Source: an uncultured Christensenella sp. (GTDB lineage Bacteria > Bacillota > Clostridia > Christensenellales > UBA1242). From it: a stretch of DNA of 18,794 nt. The stretch covers positions 1 to 18,794 of the forward strand of contig CAJLLK010000017.1 of assembly GCA_905207515.1 (NCBI GenBank), written 5' to 3'. The position numbers were made by a program, and so were the translations under genes. Shown here in pieces: positions 5,626 through 13,446 of this stretch. Each line of letters begins with the position of its first letter. Position 1 is the first letter of the stretch. The notes below the pieces were generated by a model. It was not told the DNA's origin and did not search any database. It saw only the letters and a list, made by a program, of their open reading frames with translations.

Positions 5626-6576
5626 ATGAAAAATTTTATTGACGAAAAGTTTTTTGCTTTGATTGATGAATTTAAAAACAAATCTAAAAACGAAATTTTT
5701 GAACACATTGTGAGCACTTTCTTTTCAAGAGTTCCCATTCCGACGCAGGAAAGCTTGCAGAATTATTTCAAAACCTATCCTTACTGGGGAGAGCTTGACA
5801 GGCTTCATGGAAATTTTGATGTTTTCAAGAAAAAAGCCCATGTTTTCAAACATCATCACAGAGATTTTGTGTGGCTTTACAACAAGTTGAACGATTATAA
5901 GTCGAAATATGTTCTGTTTTCGGTTTTAAACAATTTCTATAATTTTGACTTTGTAAATCTTTCAAAGGCGACCGAAAGAGTGTTTAAACATTATTTTGAT
6001 TTAGACCTATATTCGTGCGAAAACGAAGTTTTTGTCGACGTTGGAGCTTTCACAGGTGACAGCGTGGAAGATTTTGTTTCATCTTTTGGCGAAAAAAGCT
6101 ATAAAAAGATTTATTGCTATGAGATAACCACTTCAATGATGCCGACTTTGAAACAAAATTTGGCAAAATATAAGAATATAATTTTCAAAAACAGTGCGGT
6201 TGCAGACAAGAGTGGCGTTATGTTTTTGCAAGAAAATGATTTTTCTTCTTCGGCAAACCAAGCAGCCAAAAAAGGCAGTGAAAAAATTGAGAAAATCGCT
6301 TTGGATGGCGACATAGACGAAAAAATTTCGATGATAAAAATGGACATTGAAGGCGGCGAGCGCAAAGCTCTGATTGGCGCAAAAAAGCACATCATTGAAG
6401 ATGTGCCAAAGCTTTTTATTTCGGTTTATCACAACAATTCTGATTTGTTTAAATTGCCAAAATTGATTTATAGTTACACAAAAAAATATGATTTTTATCT
6501 GCGTTATTATGGAGGAAACCTTTACGCCACTGAGATTGTTTTGATTTGCCTTCCAAAAAAATTTAATATCTACTAA
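5626..6576 (+). CDS. FkbM-family methyltransferase
   Basis: The C-terminal two-thirds is a class I SAM-dependent methyltransferase: motif I VFVDVGAFTGDS near residues 135-147 binds SAM, and the K-M-D-I-E-G-G-E segment near 237-246 is the signature of the FkbM family. FkbM proteins usually O-methylate sugars or polyketides and often lie with glycan-synthesis genes. The first ~130 residues (aromatic and Lys-rich, with Y-P-Y-W-G-E-L-D) are a separate N-terminal part I do not recognise. I chose ATG 5626, 6 nt after GGGGG (5615-5619), giving 316 aa; the TTG one codon upstream is less likely. No signal peptide or membrane helix is seen. It stands alone after a terminator, and its 3' end overlaps the convergent ABC gene by 14 bp. 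The acceptor is unknown. Confidence 0.82.
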   Translation: MKNFIDEKFFALIDEFKNKSKNEIFEHIVSTFFSRVPIPTQESLQNYFKTYPYWGELDRLHGNFDVFKKKAHVFKHHHRDFVWLYNKLNDYKSKYVLFSVLNNFYNFDFVNLSKATERVFKHYFDLDLYSCENEVFVDVGAFTGDSVEDFVSSFGEKSYKKIYCYEITTSMMPTLKQNLAKYKNIIFKNSAVADKSGVMFLQENDFSSSANQAAKKGSEKIEKIALDGDIDEKISMIKMDIEGGERKALIGAKKHIIEDVPKLFISVYHNNSDLFKLPKLIYSYTKKYDFYLRYYGGNLYATEIVLICLPKKFNIY

Positions 6577-8599
6577 ACTGACTGTTATACAAATTGTAAT
6601 AGAACCCTTTTTGTGCCAAAAGTTCTTTGTGAGTGCCTTGTTCGATGATGTTGCCTTTGTTCATAACCAAAATGACGTCAGAAGATGTGATGGTTGAAAG
6701 CCTGTGTGCGACAACAAAACTGGTTTTGTTGTCCATCATGCGGTTGAACGCTTCTTGAATGGCAAGTTCGGTTCTTGTGTCGATGTTGCTTGTGGCTTCA
6801 TCCAAAATCAGCATAGGCGGCTTTGCCAACATCAATCTTGCAATGCAGATAAGTTGTTTTTGACCTTGAGAAAGATTATCGCCATTTTCGTTTATGATTG
6901 TGTCATAGCCTTCTGGCATGGTCTGAATGAAATAATCCGCTCCAGCAAGCTTTGCCGCTCTTCTGATTTCTTGGTCGGTGGCATTTTCTTTTCCATAGGC
7001 GATGTTGTCTTTTATGCTTGCCGAAAATAGCCACGTCTCTTGAAGAACCATGCCATATTGTTTTCTCAAACTTTTTCGCGTGACCTCGGTTATCGGATGC
7101 CCGCTGACGATGATTTGCCCGCTGTCGACATCATAAAATCGCATAAGCAAATTTATCAAAGTGCTTTTGCCACAACCAGTTGGCCCAACAATTGCCACTT
7201 TCTGACCTTTTTTGATGTGCAAATTCAAATTTTGAATGAGTTTTCTATCCGCCGTGTAAGAAAAATCTACATCTTTGAAAATCACTTCGCCTGTGCAACG
7301 CTTTATCTCTGGCAACCCTGCATCGCTGACTTCGTCTTTCATGTCCAAAACGTTGAAAACTCTGACCGCGGAAGCATAAGCGGCCTGCAGGTCGGCAAAA
7401 ACATCGGCAATGTTGTTGAAAGGTTGGGTAAATTTGTTTGCGTAAGAAAGGAAGGTGGAAATTTGACCGATTTTCATGACGTCTCCGTCTTGCAATGCGA
7501 AAACGCAGCCCATGATTGCCACAATTGAATATAAAAGTCCATTGATAAATCTTGCAAAAGGCGCAGAAAGTGAAGAATAATAGGTCGCTTTTCGATTTAC
7601 GTCTTTGAGTTTAGAGTTTATTTCGTCAAATTTTTCGATTGAACGGTCTTCATACATAAAGCCTTTGACAACTTTTTGATTGCCAACATATTCAACCATG
7701 GTTCCAGATAAATCGCCGACAGCTTTGGCTTGGCTTCGGAAAAGTTTGTGAGAACGTTTGGCGATTATCATGGCGACAACGATTGACAGTGGCGTCAAGC
7801 AGACGATGACAATTGAAATTGTGACGTTTATTCTGAACATGAAAATCAAAGTCAAAACAATGGTGCCCAAGCAGTCAAAAAAGGTGGTCAAGCCCAAAAC
7901 GAAGCCATCGGTTATCAGGTCGACATCGTTTACCATACGGCTTTGCAGGTCGCCGTGGCTGGAATTGTCCAAAATTTTGAGCGGAACTTTGTTGAGCTTG
8001 TGAAAAATTTGGTCGTGCATTTTTTGTTCCACGCGATAAGAAAGCCCATTTGCCACTCGTGTTGTCAGCCATTTGAAGACGGCAAAACCCAAAATTGCGA
8101 TTGATAGATATAAAATATACTGCAAAATAACTTCAAAATTTACATCGTTTGGCCCGACGATATAGTCAATTGCGTCACCGACCAAAAGTGGAATGAAAAC
8201 TTCGAAAATTGAGTTTAAAATGCAAAACAAAATGACGAAAAACAGCATGTACCAATATTGTTTAAGATAAGAAAGAATTCGCCAAATTGTCGGGGCTTTT
8301 TTGGGTTTTCTGATGTGTGCAACTCTTTCAATTCGCGTCGAATTTGTGTCCAAAATGACAGGGCTGTCTAAAACTCTTTGTGGTTTTTCATCAGGCGAAA
8401 CCAAAGATGTGTTTGGCGACAAGCTTGCAGGGATGATCGACGGAACATTGACCGCTTTTGTCGGTTGAACTTTTTCTGGGTTGTTAAAAGAAGGCTTAGG
8501 CAACGATGAAATCGCTTTTTGAAGCTTTCTAAACCTTTTTTCTTCTTCTTTGTTTCTTTTTATGCTTTCTTTTTTGGCTTGTCGCTCTTCTCTTGTCAA
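6563..8599 (-). CDS. Heterodimeric ABC exporter subunit with consensus Walker B/His switch (second gene)
   Basis: The 678-aa protein has an ABC exporter membrane domain (about 105-420, six predicted helices) and an ATPase domain: Walker A GPTGCGKST at 472-480, signature L-S-Q-G-Q at 576-580 (Gly to Gln), Walker B D600 with catalytic E601, and switch H632. The partner 9 bp upstream has FSGGQ but lacks the catalytic Glu and His. Together they make one consensus and one degenerate ATP site, as in TM287/288, BmrCD and LmrCD-type multidrug exporters. Residues 1-100 are an unusual extension: very basic/charged at 1-30, then Pro/Ser-rich. The start is TTG, with AGGAG 6 nt before it overlapping the stop of the upstream gene (TAGGAG), so the two are translationally coupled. 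Substrate is unknown: a drug, lipid or peptide. Confidence 0.92.
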   Translation of the reverse strand: MTREERQAKKESIKRNKEEEKRFRKLQKAISSLPKPSFNNPEKVQPTKAVNVPSIIPASLSPNTSLVSPDEKPQRVLDSPVILDTNSTRIERVAHIRKPKKAPTIWRILSYLKQYWYMLFFVILFCILNSIFEVFIPLLVGDAIDYIVGPNDVNFEVILQYILYLSIAILGFAVFKWLTTRVANGLSYRVEQKMHDQIFHKLNKVPLKILDNSSHGDLQSRMVNDVDLITDGFVLGLTTFFDCLGTIVLTLIFMFRINVTISIVIVCLTPLSIVVAMIIAKRSHKLFRSQAKAVGDLSGTMVEYVGNQKVVKGFMYEDRSIEKFDEINSKLKDVNRKATYYSSLSAPFARFINGLLYSIVAIMGCVFALQDGDVMKIGQISTFLSYANKFTQPFNNIADVFADLQAAYASAVRVFNVLDMKDEVSDAGLPEIKRCTGEVIFKDVDFSYTADRKLIQNLNLHIKKGQKVAIVGPTGCGKSTLINLLMRFYDVDSGQIIVSGHPITEVTRKSLRKQYGMVLQETWLFSASIKDNIAYGKENATDQEIRRAAKLAGADYFIQTMPEGYDTIINENGDNLSQGQKQLICIARLMLAKPPMLILDEATSNIDTRTELAIQEAFNRMMDNKTSFVVAHRLSTITSSDVILVMNKGNIIEQGTHKELLAQKGFYYNLYNSQFSRY

Positions 8600-8608
8600 A
8601 ACAATCTC

Positions 8609-10327
8609 CTATTTTGTTTGTGATTGATAAATTTCTTTGTAAACTTCACAGTTTTCCATCAACTCTTTATGAGTGCCCATGCCGACGACATTTCCGTTGT
8701 CGAGCACGATGATAAGGTTGGCATTTCTGACGGTGTTTGCTCTCTGCGAAACCAAAATCACGGTCGATTTGACTTCTTCCTTGATGGCTTTTCGCAAATT
8801 TGCGTCTGTGGCAAAGTCTAGGGCGGAAGCGCTGTCATCCATAATCAAAATTTCAGGGTTGCCAACAAGCGCTCTGGCAATGGTCAATCTTTGACGCTGA
8901 CCACCAGAAAAGTTTTTGCCACCAGCTTGGACTTTATAGTCAAATTTGTCTGGCAAATCTCTGACAAAATCTTCACTTTGAGAAATTTTTATGGCTTGTT
9001 GCATCTCTTCAATTGATGCATCTTCTTTTCTCCAACGCAAATTTTCTTTCAAAGTGCCTTTAAAAAGCACTGCTTTTTGTGGAACAAGTCCAATTTTGCT
9101 TCTAAGCTGTTTAAAAGTATATTCTTTGACATTTATTCCGTCAACCAAAACATCTCCGCTTGTAGCGTCATAGAATCGTGGAATGAGATTGACGACACTG
9201 CTTTTTCCACTTCCAGTTCCGCCGATAATTCCGATTGTGTCGCCAGGATAAGCCTTGAAGCTCAAATTTTTCACCGCGAGTTTTGCCGAATTGGAATAGG
9301 CAAAAGAAACGTTTCGAAATTCCAACTTTGGAACTTCTTTGTTTGGCGTCAGCTCAATTTGGTCATGATTGGTTTCCACAATGCTAGGTTGTGTTTCGAA
9401 AACTTCATTTATTCTGTCGGCGCAGTTGAAAGCTTTGATAAAGGCAATAATCAAATTTGCCAATGCAACAAGTGCCATTGAAATTTGTGTCAGATAGTTT
9501 ACAAAAGCGATAATTTGACCTTGAGTTAAATCGCCAATGTTGACCTGAATTCCACCAAACCACAAAACAGCAATGATGGCAAAATTTAAAATTGTTCCAG
9601 TGATTGGCGTGAGAATGGAAGAATAAGAGACAACTTTGACCGCTGATTTTCTGAGTTTTTTCGTGGCAACGGCAAAACGTTTTTCTTCGTGTTCTTCTTT
9701 GTTGAACGCACGAATAACTCTTGCGCCTTGCAAGTTCTCGCGAGTGATTTCAGAAACTTTGTCAAGATTTTTTTGTGTTTCGTCATAGAGCGGCTCGGTT
9801 TTCTTCAAAATCAAAAATACGGCAAGCAAAATCAGTGGTGCAACAACCAAAAACAGCAGCGAAAGTTTGATGTCGATGATCATTGCCATGATTGTGGAAC
9901 CCAAAATCAAAAATGGGGTGCGCATAACAGTTCGCAAAAACATTCCAAGTGCGGTGTCTATTCTGGAAACGTCGTGAGTGATGCGGTTGTTTAAGGTTGC
10001 GGTGCCAAATTTGTCAAGTTCGGCGTGTGAAAATGTGTTGATATGTGAATATAATCCTTTTCTGATGTTGTAACAAATGCCCGAAGTCGCTTTTGCGGCG
10101 TATTTTGCACAGATGAGTGCACTGACAATTCCGATGATGTTCAACGCAATCACAACGCAGCCCCAAATGATGATGTAATTTAAGTCGTGATTTTTGACGC
10201 CGATGTCGATCATGTTTGCCACGAGCAAAGGAATGATAATGTCTGTCAAAGTTTCAATAAATTTGACAGAGCAGGCGATTATCATTTCTTTTTTGTAACC
10301 TTTAAAAAAGCGGAAAAGTTTTTTCAA
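8609..10327 (-). CDS. Heterodimeric ABC exporter subunit with degenerate ATP site (first gene)
   Basis: The 572-aa protein is the first gene of a two-gene minus-strand operon. It has a six-helix ABC exporter membrane domain (about 15-310) and an ATPase domain: Walker A GGTGSGKS at 369-376, Q-loop VPQ around 415-417, signature FSGGQ at 473-477, Walker B ending D497-D498 (Asp in place of catalytic Glu) and Q528 in place of the switch His. These changes make its own site non-catalytic, while its intact signature completes the consensus site of the partner encoded next. This is the known asymmetry of heterodimeric bacterial exporters. The start is TTG with AAGGA about 7 nt before it; a TATAAT promoter lies just upstream. 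Length is normal. The transported substrate cannot be told from sequence. Confidence 0.92.
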   Translation of the reverse strand: MKKLFRFFKGYKKEMIIACSVKFIETLTDIIIPLLVANMIDIGVKNHDLNYIIIWGCVVIALNIIGIVSALICAKYAAKATSGICYNIRKGLYSHINTFSHAELDKFGTATLNNRITHDVSRIDTALGMFLRTVMRTPFLILGSTIMAMIIDIKLSLLFLVVAPLILLAVFLILKKTEPLYDETQKNLDKVSEITRENLQGARVIRAFNKEEHEEKRFAVATKKLRKSAVKVVSYSSILTPITGTILNFAIIAVLWFGGIQVNIGDLTQGQIIAFVNYLTQISMALVALANLIIAFIKAFNCADRINEVFETQPSIVETNHDQIELTPNKEVPKLEFRNVSFAYSNSAKLAVKNLSFKAYPGDTIGIIGGTGSGKSSVVNLIPRFYDATSGDVLVDGINVKEYTFKQLRSKIGLVPQKAVLFKGTLKENLRWRKEDASIEEMQQAIKISQSEDFVRDLPDKFDYKVQAGGKNFSGGQRQRLTIARALVGNPEILIMDDSASALDFATDANLRKAIKEEVKSTVILVSQRANTVRNANLIIVLDNGNVVGMGTHKELMENCEVYKEIYQSQTK

Positions 10328-10352
10328 AATAAAATCCTTATATTATGTAAAG

Positions 10353-10381
10353 ATTATAACAAAATAAATAAAAAACACAAA
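10353..10381 (-). promoter_or_regulatory. Promoter of the ABC exporter operon (TTTGTG-N17-TATAAT)
   Basis: On the minus strand a perfect -10 TATAAT (10358-10353) has a poor -35 TTTGTG at 10381-10376. The start site would be about 20 nt before the TTG codon. It is divergent from the pyruvate kinase promoter. Confidence 0.6.
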
Positions 10382-10434
10382 CTTTTTTACAAAATTATTT
10401 TTGAAAAAACGCTTTTTTATTATTTTCATTTTGT

Positions 10435-10463
10435 TTGCTTTTTTGAATGAAAATTGCTAATAT
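10435..10463 (+). promoter_or_regulatory. Extended -10 promoter of pyruvate kinase (TTGCTT-N17-TAATAT)
   Basis: The -35 TTGCTT is at 10435-10440 and the -10 TAATAT at 10458-10463, preceded by TGC (extended -10). Transcription would start near 10470, directly at the AAGGAG. Confidence 0.8.
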
Positions 10464-10481
10464 ATTTCAAAAGGAGAGAGC

Positions 10482-11879
10482 ATGAACAAAACAAAAATTG
10501 TCTGTTCCATTGGCCCTGCAAGCAGCAGCGTTCAAACAATTGAAAAAATGATTGACGCTGGCATGAATGTTGCGCGTTTCAACATGAGCCATGGCACACA
10601 TCAATCTCACAAAGCTTTGATTGACGCTGTCAAAACCGCACGCGCAAACAAAAATGCACCTGTGGCGATTATGATTGACACAAAAGGACCAGAAATCAGA
10701 GTTAAACAATTTGCTGACGGAAAGATTTTTTTGGAAGATAACTCCACTTTCACTTTGACCACCAAAGATGTGGTGGGCGACCAAGAAAAAGTGAGTGTAA
10801 CTTACAAAAATTTGCCAAAAATTTTGAAAAAAGATGCAAAAATCTTGTTAAATGATGGAAATTTGGAATTTAAAGTGGAAAAAATCACACATTGTGACGT
10901 CGTTTGCAAGGTTGTTCATGGCGGAGAGCTTTCCAACAACAAAAGCATAAACATTCCAGGCATAAAAACAGACATGCCATACCTGAGCGAGCAAGACAAG
11001 AGAGATTTGATTTTTGCCAAAGAGATGAAGGCGAATTACATTGCCATTTCGTTTGTCAACTGCGCTGATGATGTTTTGCAAGTGAAAAATTTTCTGAAAG
11101 AAATCAACTTCAAAAATGTCAAAATTATTTCCAAAATTGAAAGTGAAGAAGGCGTTTCAAATTTTGATAAAATTTTGAAAGTTTCCGACGGAATTATGGT
11201 TGCACGTGGAGATTTGGGAGTGGAAATTGATTTTGTTCGCATTCCAATTTTGCAAAAAGAATTTATCAACAAGTGCAATTTTTATGGAAAAATCGTCATC
11301 ACTGCCACACAAATGCTTGAAAGCATGATAACGCATTCTCGTCCGACCAGAGCCGAAATTTCTGACGTTGCAAATGCAATTTTTGACGGAACAACAGCCA
11401 TTATGCTTTCAGGTGAAACGGCTTCGGGCGAGTTTCCAGTTGAAGCGGTCGAAACGATGAAGAGAATTGCACTGGAAACGGAAAATTACACAGACGGAAA
11501 TGCTTTGCCAATCACGACTCACAACACTTCAAAAAGTTTGGGCTTTGCGGTCTATGCACTTTCAAAAACGGAAAATGTTCAGGCGATTGTTGTTGTGACA
11601 AAGTCGGGCGCAACGGCAGAAAATGTCAGCCGTTTCAAGCCAAAAGTGCCAATCATTGCTTGCACGCCAAGTGTGGAAGTTTACAACAAAATGAGTTTGC
11701 TTTATGGCGTTTTTCCGATGCTCGACAAAAATTATAAAACTGTCAAAGAACTCAACAAAAGTTCGCTCGACAAAGCGCTTGAAAGCAAACTTGTCAAAAA
11801 GAATGACAAAGTTGTGCTGGTCAGCGGGCTTGTTGCAGGGAAAAGTGGTTCAAATTTGATGGTTGTGGAAAAATTATAA
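10482..11879 (+). CDS. pyk: Pyruvate kinase
   Basis: The enzyme transfers phosphate from phosphoenolpyruvate to ADP, the last ATP-yielding step of glycolysis in the cytosol. The 465-aa sequence has the standard landmarks: KTKIVCSIGPAS at the N-terminus, R32-F-N34-M-S-H-G, I-D66-T-K-G-P-E-I-R, the active-site segment I-S-K218-I-E220, A-R-G-D244-L-G-V-E, and T-A-T276-Q-M-L-E-S-M followed by R-P-T-R-A-E. The B domain lies at about 70-170 and the regulatory C domain after about 340. It lacks the extra C-terminal PEP-utiliser domain seen in some Firmicute enzymes and is slightly short but complete. AAGGAGAGAG precedes the ATG. A DUF362 gene follows after 15 bp and is probably co-transcribed. Confidence 0.97.
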   Translation: MNKTKIVCSIGPASSSVQTIEKMIDAGMNVARFNMSHGTHQSHKALIDAVKTARANKNAPVAIMIDTKGPEIRVKQFADGKIFLEDNSTFTLTTKDVVGDQEKVSVTYKNLPKILKKDAKILLNDGNLEFKVEKITHCDVVCKVVHGGELSNNKSINIPGIKTDMPYLSEQDKRDLIFAKEMKANYIAISFVNCADDVLQVKNFLKEINFKNVKIISKIESEEGVSNFDKILKVSDGIMVARGDLGVEIDFVRIPILQKEFINKCNFYGKIVITATQMLESMITHSRPTRAEISDVANAIFDGTTAIMLSGETASGEFPVEAVETMKRIALETENYTDGNALPITTHNTSKSLGFAVYALSKTENVQAIVVVTKSGATAENVSRFKPKVPIIACTPSVEVYNKMSLLYGVFPMLDKNYKTVKELNKSSLDKALESKLVKKNDKVVLVSGLVAGKSGSNLMVVEKL

Positions 11880-11894
11880 GAAAAAGGAGAAAAA

Positions 11895-12758
11895 ATGAAA
11901 GAAAGCATTGTTTATTTTACGAAAAACATCACGCCAGAAAAAGTTATTGACATCTACAACGCTGTCGGCAGAAAGTTGACAGGAAAAGTGGCAGTTAAAC
12001 TTCACTCTGGCGAAGTTGGAAATCAAAATTTTATTCGCCCAGAATTTTGGAAACCGATTATTGAAAATTTGAACGGAACTGTTGTGGAATGCAACACGGC
12101 TTATGAAGGCTCGAGAAACACCACCGAAAAACACAAGAAAACTTTGGAACAACATGGTTGGAACAAATATTTTAAAGTGGATTTGATGGACGAAAATGGC
12201 GATGTTGCGTTGGAAATTCCTAACGGCAAAATCATCAAACAAAACTTTGTGGGAAAGGATATGCTTAACTATGACTCAATGCTTGTTTTGTCGCACTTTA
12301 AAGGTCATCCAATGGGCGGCTTTGGTGGAGCACTCAAAAACATTTCCATTGGAATTGCTTCTTCTCACGGCAAAATGAACATTCATGGCGCTGGCGACCC
12401 AACAACATGGACGGACAATCACAACGCATTTTTGGAAGCTATGGCTGATGCATCAAAATCAATCGTTGATTTCTGGAAAGACAAAATTGTCTACATCAAT
12501 GTCATGAAAAACATGTCGGTTGACTGTGATTGTTGTGCGGTGGCTGAAGACCCAAAAATTGCAGACATTGGAATTTTGGCATCAACCGACCCAGTTGCGC
12601 TTGACCAAGCTTGCGTCGACTTGGTTTATGCTTCAAAAGACCCTGGTAAGAAACATTTGATTGAAAGAATTGAAAGCAGAAACGGCATTCACACCGTTGA
12701 AGCGGCAGCAGCTCTTGGCGTTGGAAGCAGAAAATATAAACTTGTTTCGATAGACTGA
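11895..12758 (+). CDS. DUF362 domain protein, without ferredoxin domain
   Basis: The 287-aa protein shows the DUF362 pattern: V-A-V-K-L-H-S-G near residue 33, a S-H-F-K-G-H-P-M-G-G-F-G-G-A-L-K-N core at 133-149, then S-S-H-G-K-M at 157-161 and the T-D-P-V-A-L-D-Q-A-C segment at 231-240. Many DUF362 proteins carry a C-terminal 4Fe-4S ferredoxin domain, but this one does not. It has a C211-x-C213-C214 cluster that could bind metal. The family's reaction is not established. No signal peptide is visible. It lies 15 bp after pyruvate kinase with AAAAAGGAG before the ATG, so the two share an operon. That linkage hints at a role tied to central carbon or redox metabolism, but this is inference. Confidence 0.85.
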   Translation: MKESIVYFTKNITPEKVIDIYNAVGRKLTGKVAVKLHSGEVGNQNFIRPEFWKPIIENLNGTVVECNTAYEGSRNTTEKHKKTLEQHGWNKYFKVDLMDENGDVALEIPNGKIIKQNFVGKDMLNYDSMLVLSHFKGHPMGGFGGALKNISIGIASSHGKMNIHGAGDPTTWTDNHNAFLEAMADASKSIVDFWKDKIVYINVMKNMSVDCDCCAVAEDPKIADIGILASTDPVALDQACVDLVYASKDPGKKHLIERIESRNGIHTVEAAAALGVGSRKYKLVSID

Positions 12759-12774
12759 TTTTTCTGAACTTTTT

Positions 12775-12818
12775 CAAAAAATAAAGCTGTAATTTACAAA
12801 ATTTTATGCTTTTTTTGC
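12775..12818 (+). terminator. Possible weak terminator after the pyk operon
   Basis: AAAGC pairs with GCTTT, with a TGTAA-T-TTACA palindrome inside the loop, and seven T residues follow near 12811-12817. The stem is short and AT-rich. Confidence 0.35.
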
Positions 12819-12837
12819 ACTTTTGAACAAAAAATGG

Positions 12838-12866
12838 TTGTATTCTTCTTTTAAATGTGCTAGAAT
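12838..12866 (+). promoter_or_regulatory. Extended -10 promoter (TTGTAT-N17-TAGAAT) of the secG-rnr block
   Basis: The -35 is at 12838-12843 and the -10 at 12861-12866 with TGC just before it. The start near 12873 precedes AAGGAG at 12876-12881. Confidence 0.8.
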
Positions 12867-12886
12867 TGGTTTGTTAAGGAGTGCTT

Positions 12887-13123
12887 ATGTTTTCTATGCT
12901 TTGCAGTCTCTGGGACAATTTTTCAATGTGGGTTTCAAACGAATGGTCGCAAACAACTTACATCATTGTGGTGTGCGTGTTTGGGCTTTGCGGGCTTTTG
13001 GCATTGCTTTCGTTTTTCAAAAAGAGCTTTGACAAGGGCAAAAAACCGAAATGGGGAATGCTTATTTTGTCACTGATTATGTTTGCACTTTTGGCAGTCG
13101 TTTGTGTTGCCAGATTTGTTTAA
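12887..13123 (+). CDS. 78-aa two-helix membrane protein upstream of secG
   Basis: The start is ATG 12887, 5 nt after AAGGAG (12876-12881); the in-frame GTG at 12881 overlaps that site and is not used. The product has two hydrophobic segments: TYIIVVCVFGLCGLLALLSFF at about residues 24-44 and WGMLILSLIMFALLAVVCV at about 56-74. A basic loop, KKSFDKGKKPK, joins them and probably faces the cytosol, so both ends would be outside. The N-terminal end is aromatic-rich. I recognise no family. It is the first gene after a good promoter, and secG starts 14 bp later with its own AAAAAGGAGAG. It has the size and two-helix plan of SecG, but the SecG features are in the next gene. Confidence 0.75.
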   Translation: MFSMLCSLWDNFSMWVSNEWSQTTYIIVVCVFGLCGLLALLSFFKKSFDKGKKPKWGMLILSLIMFALLAVVCVARFV

Positions 13124-13137
13124 AAAGGAGAGTTTTT

Positions 13138-13434
13138 ATGAACGACACAACAAATATTCCACTTTGGATATCAAATTCTTTTCCAATCATAAGAATTGTG
13201 CTTTTTTGTTTGGTGGTTGCTTGCGCTATCATTTTGATTGTCACAACACTTTTTCAAAATGAAGACTCAAACAACGCAGATGTTGTCACAGGTCAGCAAG
13301 AAAGTTATTATTCCAAAAACAAGGGCGGTTCTAGAGATGCAAAACTCAAATTGACAACAATCATTGTTTCAATCATTGCTGTTGTTTGTGTGATTTTGTA
13401 TTTTGTCAGCCTTTTGATTTACAGCGGAACTTAA
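13138..13434 (+). CDS. secG: SecG, preprotein translocase subunit
   Basis: SecG is the small membrane subunit of the SecYEG channel that helps SecA push proteins across the membrane. The 98-aa product starts at ATG 13138, 6 nt after AAAAAGGAG. It has two membrane segments (about 17-38 and 73-94) joined by a polar loop that contains the SecG-like Y-Y-S-K-N-K-G-G-S-R-D-A-K-L-K stretch before helix 2, comparable to the G-x-x-F-G-K-x-K-G motif of clostridial SecG. The N-terminus is about 15 residues longer than in typical 75-80-aa SecG. Gene order secG-rnr-smpB-ssrA is widespread in Firmicutes and supports the call. It ends 12 bp before rnr. Confidence 0.85.
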   Translation: MNDTTNIPLWISNSFPIIRIVLFCLVVACAIILIVTTLFQNEDSNNADVVTGQQESYYSKNKGGSRDAKLKLTTIIVSIIAVVCVILYFVSLLIYSGT

Positions 13435-13446
13435 GGTTTTTAGATT

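Noticed and set aside
12881..12886. GTG start for the 78-aa protein
   Set aside because: It overlaps the Shine-Dalgarno itself; ATG 12887 is correctly spaced.
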